DNA of 17,817 bases, from assembly GCA_021813645.1 (NCBI GenBank), contig JAKAJW010000153.1, positions 1 to 17,817 of the forward strand, given 5' to 3'. Below, piece after piece: positions 15,097 through 17,817 of the stretch. Made by a program: the position numbers and the translations under genes. Positions within the stretch are counted from its first letter, which is position 1, and the number at the start of each line of letters is the position of its first letter. The notes below the pieces were generated by a model that had not been told where the DNA came from, ran no database searches, and worked only from the letters and a program-made list of their open reading frames with translations. This stretch comes from Pseudomonadota bacterium. Its GTDB lineage: Bacteria > Pseudomonadota > Alphaproteobacteria > Rhodobacterales > Rhodobacteraceae.

Positions 15097-16239
15097 TCAG
15101 TTGACCCGTGGCGGCTCCGCATCCTGCCAGGCGCCGCCGATGACCAGCCCCGCCGGGCTCAGGTACTCGGAATGGGTGACCACTTCGCCGACGACATCCT
15201 CAAGCGCGATCGGGCTTTCGGTGATCCGCAAGACGCTGGCGTCCCCTGCCGCGCCGGAGGCCAGCGTGCCAAGATCCGGCCGACGCAGCGCCGCGGCAGC
15301 GCGGCTCGTGGCGGCGGCGACGCAATCGCCGAGCGGCATGCCGAGGGCGAGGAATTTCGTCATCGTCCGCAACAGGTCATAGGCCGGCCCCCGGATGCAC
15401 ATCGCATGGACATCGGAGGAGATTGTATCCGGCCAGAACCCGGCCCGGGTCATTGCCCGCGCGGTGGCCCAGCCGAAGGAACCCATGCCGTGACCGATGT
15501 CGAACAGCACGCCGCGGGCGCGCGCTTCGAGCACCGCCTCGCGGATCCGCCCGTCGGCTCGCGTCGGCGCATTCGGGAATGGCCGGAAGCAATGGGTCAG
15601 GATGTCGCCCGGCCGTAGCCGGGAAACCACCGCTTCATAGGTCGGCGGGGGCTCGTCGATATGCAGCATCAGCGGCAGCCCGGCGGCATCGGCCACATCC
15701 AGCGCCACGTCGAGCGGGGCGATCCCGCTCGGGCCGGAGGCGTTACGGCCGACGCGAACCTTGATGCCGGCGATGTTCTCCCGGTCGCTCTTGGCCACCG
15801 CCACCGCCTCGCGCGCCGCCATCAGCCGCATGTCGTGGCTCTCGCCCACCATGACCGTCGGCGAGAAGGCGAAGATGCCGGCGAAGGAGACGTGCAGGAG
15901 GGCAAGGACGCGCGACTGCGCCCGCTCGATCACATGGGCGCGGAAGCCTGGATAGTTGCCGGGGCCGGCGCTGCCGGTATCGACGCTGGTCGTCACCGCG
16001 CTCTGCCGGGCATAGGCATCCGGATCGACACCTAGCGAGGTGCCACCCCAATAGACATGGGTGTGCAGATCGATCAGCCCCGGCGTGACGATCATCCCCG
16101 AGACGTCGCGCACCGCGCGGGCCGCGAGGTTCTCGCCCACCCCGGTGCAGCGCCCGCCGGAGAAGCCCACGTCAGCCACCCGGTCGATCCCTTGCGAAGG
16201 ATCGATCACCCGCCCGCCCCTCAACACCAGATCGTGCAT
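15097..16239 (-). CDS. amidohydrolase/deacetylase-family metallohydrolase
   Basis: A 380-residue binuclear-metal TIM-barrel hydrolase of the amidohydrolase superfamily, resembling the EF_0837-like 'amidohydrolase/deacetylase' group. The start ATG 16239-16237 follows GAGGAGAGCGAA. Metal ligands are in order: HxH at H59/H61 (DLHTHVYWGG), a probable carboxylated Lys K160 (GIKVRVG), H193 (LMLHIDEPP), H216 (ILTHCF) and D276 (ISSDVHA). The segment TTSVDTGSAGPGNYPGFRAHVIE is strongly characteristic of this group. Known members include N-acyl-D-amino-acid and related hydrolases, but most are uncharacterised. It lies 33 bases behind the SDR gene on the same strand, so probably in its operon. Its link to the facing amidase module is only positional. 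Confidence 0.9.
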   Translation of the reverse strand: MHDLVLRGGRVIDPSQGIDRVADVGFSGGRCTGVGENLAARAVRDVSGMIVTPGLIDLHTHVYWGGTSLGVDPDAYARQSAVTTSVDTGSAGPGNYPGFRAHVIERAQSRVLALLHVSFAGIFAFSPTVMVGESHDMRLMAAREAVAVAKSDRENIAGIKVRVGRNASGPSGIAPLDVALDVADAAGLPLMLHIDEPPPTYEAVVSRLRPGDILTHCFRPFPNAPTRADGRIREAVLEARARGVLFDIGHGMGSFGWATARAMTRAGFWPDTISSDVHAMCIRGPAYDLLRTMTKFLALGMPLGDCVAAATSRAAAALRRPDLGTLASGAAGDASVLRITESPIALEDVVGEVVTHSEYLSPAGLVIGGAWQDAEPPRVN

Positions 16240-16272
16240 TTCGCTCTCCTCACTCGCGCCGCCGGGCGCCCC

Positions 16273-17055
16273 TCACAGGCAGGTGTAGCCGCCGTCGATC
16301 ACCAGGGCCGCCCCGGTCATATAGCGCGCAGCGTCGCTGGCCAGATAGACCGCCAGCGGCCCGATTTCCTCGGGCGCGCCGAGCCGGCCGAGCGGGATAT
16401 TGCGCTCGATCGCGGCGATCATCTCGGGGTACTTCTCGGACCAGGCCCGGTTCGGCTCGGTCAGGAAGATGCCGGGACAGATCGCGTTCACGGTAACGCC
16501 CTGCGGCGCCCAGTCCACGGCCAGACTGCGGGTGAACTGCAGCACGGCGGCCTTGGCCGCCTCGTAATGCCGGCCGTAGATGCCGCGCATCGCCACCAGC
16601 GCGTTGATCGAGGCGACATTGATGATCCGCCCACCGCCGCCGCGGCGGAGCATCGCGCCGCCGATCAGCTTGCAGCAAAGGAAGGTGCTGGTGAGGTTCA
16701 GATCCATCAGCGTCTGCCACTGGTCGAGCGGCATCTCCTCGGTCGGCACGTTCACCCGGCGGCCGCCGACGTTGTTGACCAGGATGTCGAACGGGCCCGA
16801 ACGCGCCAGCGCCTCGTTGCAGGCTGCCTCGCATTGCGCCGGATCGCCGATATCGGCCTCGATCACCGTTGCCTCGCGGCCGAGCGCGCGGATGTCCGCC
16901 GCGGTCGCGGCCAGGCTGTCGGCGCGGCGGGCGACAAGGGTGATATCGGCCCCCGCCTCGGCCAGCGCCAGCGCCATTTCGCGTCCAAGGCCGCGGCTGG
17001 CGCCGGTAACGAAGGCGCGGCGCCCGTCGAGCCGGAATGCGTCGGCAAGTGTCAT
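16273..17055 (-). CDS. short-chain dehydrogenase/reductase (SDR), classical type
   Basis: A 260-residue NAD(P)-dependent oxidoreductase. The start ATG 17055-17053 (MTLADAFRLDGRRAFVTG) is preferred over the open extension to 17151 because AAGGAG lies about 8 bases upstream. The cofactor site TGASRGLG is at 17-24. NNVGG at 94-98 replaces the usual NNAG. The catalytic residues are N120, S149, Y164 and K168 (YEAAK). R43 and R44 after the second strand (LVARRA) hint at NADP(H). The Ser-Tyr spacing is 15, slightly longer than the usual 13. PGIFLTEPNRAW and IDGGYTCL complete the family pattern. It resembles gluconate 5-dehydrogenase or 3-oxoacyl reductase-like SDRs; the substrate is unknown. It lies between the aldehyde dehydrogenase and metallohydrolase genes. 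Confidence 0.93.
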   Translation of the reverse strand: MTLADAFRLDGRRAFVTGASRGLGREMALALAEAGADITLVARRADSLAATAADIRALGREATVIEADIGDPAQCEAACNEALARSGPFDILVNNVGGRRVNVPTEEMPLDQWQTLMDLNLTSTFLCCKLIGGAMLRRGGGGRIINVASINALVAMRGIYGRHYEAAKAAVLQFTRSLAVDWAPQGVTVNAICPGIFLTEPNRAWSEKYPEMIAAIERNIPLGRLGAPEEIGPLAVYLASDAARYMTGAALVIDGGYTCL

Positions 17056-17178
17056 CAGGGCCGCTCCTTCTTGGTTTTCCTTGCGACCGTAAGCCTTCCG
17101 GCCAACGGGAGAAAAATGCCGATATCGGATCGCGCGATGCGGGCTTTGCATGGTCGCGCCCGCGCGCCGGGCAGCGGC
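17056..17178 (-). promoter_or_regulatory. aldehyde dehydrogenase-SDR gap with two adjacent palindromes
   Basis: A 123-base non-coding gap. Two perfect 10-bp palindromes abut: CCGATATCGG (17119-17128) and ATCGCGCGAT (17129-17138). On the minus strand an ATTTTTC stretch follows the first, but the stem is too short for a good intrinsic terminator. This could be an operator or an internal promoter region for SDR and metallohydrolase. Confidence 0.3.
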
Positions 17179-17817
17179 CTAGAGCCGGATGCCCACGTTC
17201 TTCGTCTGCATGTAGCCGAGCAGCGCCTCCTGCCCCTTCTCGCGGCCGTAACCGGAACGTTTCATGCCGCCGAACGGCGTCTCGATCCCGCCGGCCCACC
17301 ATTGGTTCACATAGACCTGCCCAGCCACCAGCCGGCGCGCCACGCTATGGGCGAGGCCGAGGTCGCGGGTATAGAGCCCGGCAGCCAGGCCGTAGTCGGT
17401 GCCGTTGGCGATGGCGATTGCCTCCTCGGTCGTGTCGAACGGGATCACCACGACGACAGGGCCGAAGAATTCCTCTTGCGCGATGCGCATGTCCGGACGA
17501 ACGCCGGTGAAAACGGTCGGCGCCATGAAATACCCCGCGCGCGGCAGCCGAGCGCCGCCAGCGGCAAGCGTCGCGCCTTCCTCGACCCCGACCCGGCAGA
17601 GCGCCTCGACGTTGTCGAGCTGGCGGGCGGAGATCAGCGGCCCCATCTCGCAGCCGTCGATGCCCGGGCCGACACGCATCGTGGCGGCGCGGGCCGCCAG
17701 GCGGGCCACCACCGCGTCATGCACCGAGCGGTGGACGATCAGCCGCGAGCCGGCCGAACAGATCTGGCCGGCATGTTTGAAAATGCCGGCGAAGGCGCTG
17801 GATACGACCTGATCGAG
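17179..17817 (-). CDS. NAD(P)-dependent aldehyde dehydrogenase, C-terminal part; cut by the window end
   Basis: 212 residues are visible, open to the window edge and ending in TAG (17181-17179). The catalytic Cys is residue 20 of the fragment in the motif GQICSAGSR, so the missing N-terminal portion (about 280 residues by family length) lies beyond the window. Later family markers are GPLISARQLDNVE, EEFFGPVVVVIPFDTTEEAIAIANGTDYGLAAGLYT, VNQWWAGGIETPFGGMKRSGYGREKGQEALLGYMQTKNV. It oxidises an aldehyde to the acid. The wording resembles betaine-aldehyde, 4-aminobutyraldehyde or succinate-semialdehyde-like enzymes, but the substrate is not decidable. It is the first visible gene of the minus-strand catabolic group, 123 bases before the SDR. 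Confidence 0.94.
   Translation of the reverse strand, partial: LDQVVSSAFAGIFKHAGQICSAGSRLIVHRSVHDAVVARLAARAATMRVGPGIDGCEMGPLISARQLDNVEALCRVGVEEGATLAAGGARLPRAGYFMAPTVFTGVRPDMRIAQEEFFGPVVVVIPFDTTEEAIAIANGTDYGLAAGLYTRDLGLAHSVARRLVAGQVYVNQWWAGGIETPFGGMKRSGYGREKGQEALLGYMQTKNVGIRL

Noticed and set aside
13116..15122. 668-codon minus-strand open frame
   Set aside because: It is the antisense shadow of the double ATPase gene, whose Walker and signature motifs fix the coding strand.

Overview
The window looks like a piece of a high-GC alphaproteobacterial chromosome, most probably from a Rhodobacterales-type organism. This is inferred from the strong G/C third-position bias, twin-arginine signals on both solute-binding proteins, and tightly packed transporter operons with ATGA overlaps. 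No RNA genes, insertion sequences or CRISPR arrays were seen. Both ends of the window cut through genes.

Layout. Bases 1-695 (+) hold the C-terminal part of an IlvD/Edd-family sugar-acid dehydratase. It converges on a complete urea-type ABC importer operon on the minus strand, urtA-urtB-urtC-urtD-urtE (6315 down to 742). The operon's genes are nearly contiguous, except for an 83-base urtA-urtB gap containing a strong stem-loop. No urease genes follow urtE. Upstream of urtA lies a 969-base region (6316-7284) with no convincing gene. It contains repeated short motifs, several palindromes and a possible sigma-54-like site.

From 7285 to 15077 (+) runs a second module: a GntR/FadR-type (FCD) regulator overlapping an amidase-signature hydrolase by 4 bases, then a peptide-type ABC importer. 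The importer consists of a Tat-dependent family-5 binding protein, two permeases, and one polypeptide carrying both ATPase domains. A perfect 28-bp palindrome sits directly behind the binding-protein gene. The module ends tail to tail, with only 19 bases between stops, against a minus-strand group: an aldehyde dehydrogenase (cut by the window end), a short-chain dehydrogenase and an amidohydrolase/deacetylase-family metallohydrolase.

How it may work together (inference). The peptide-type importer plausibly brings in an amide-containing compound that the co-transcribed amidase hydrolyses, under control of the GntR regulator. The neighbouring metallohydrolase, SDR and aldehyde dehydrogenase look like further catabolic steps, possibly on the same or a related substrate. 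The urt system would supply urea or a short amide as a nitrogen source. The amidase substrate, and any link between the two transporter operons, cannot be read from the sequence.
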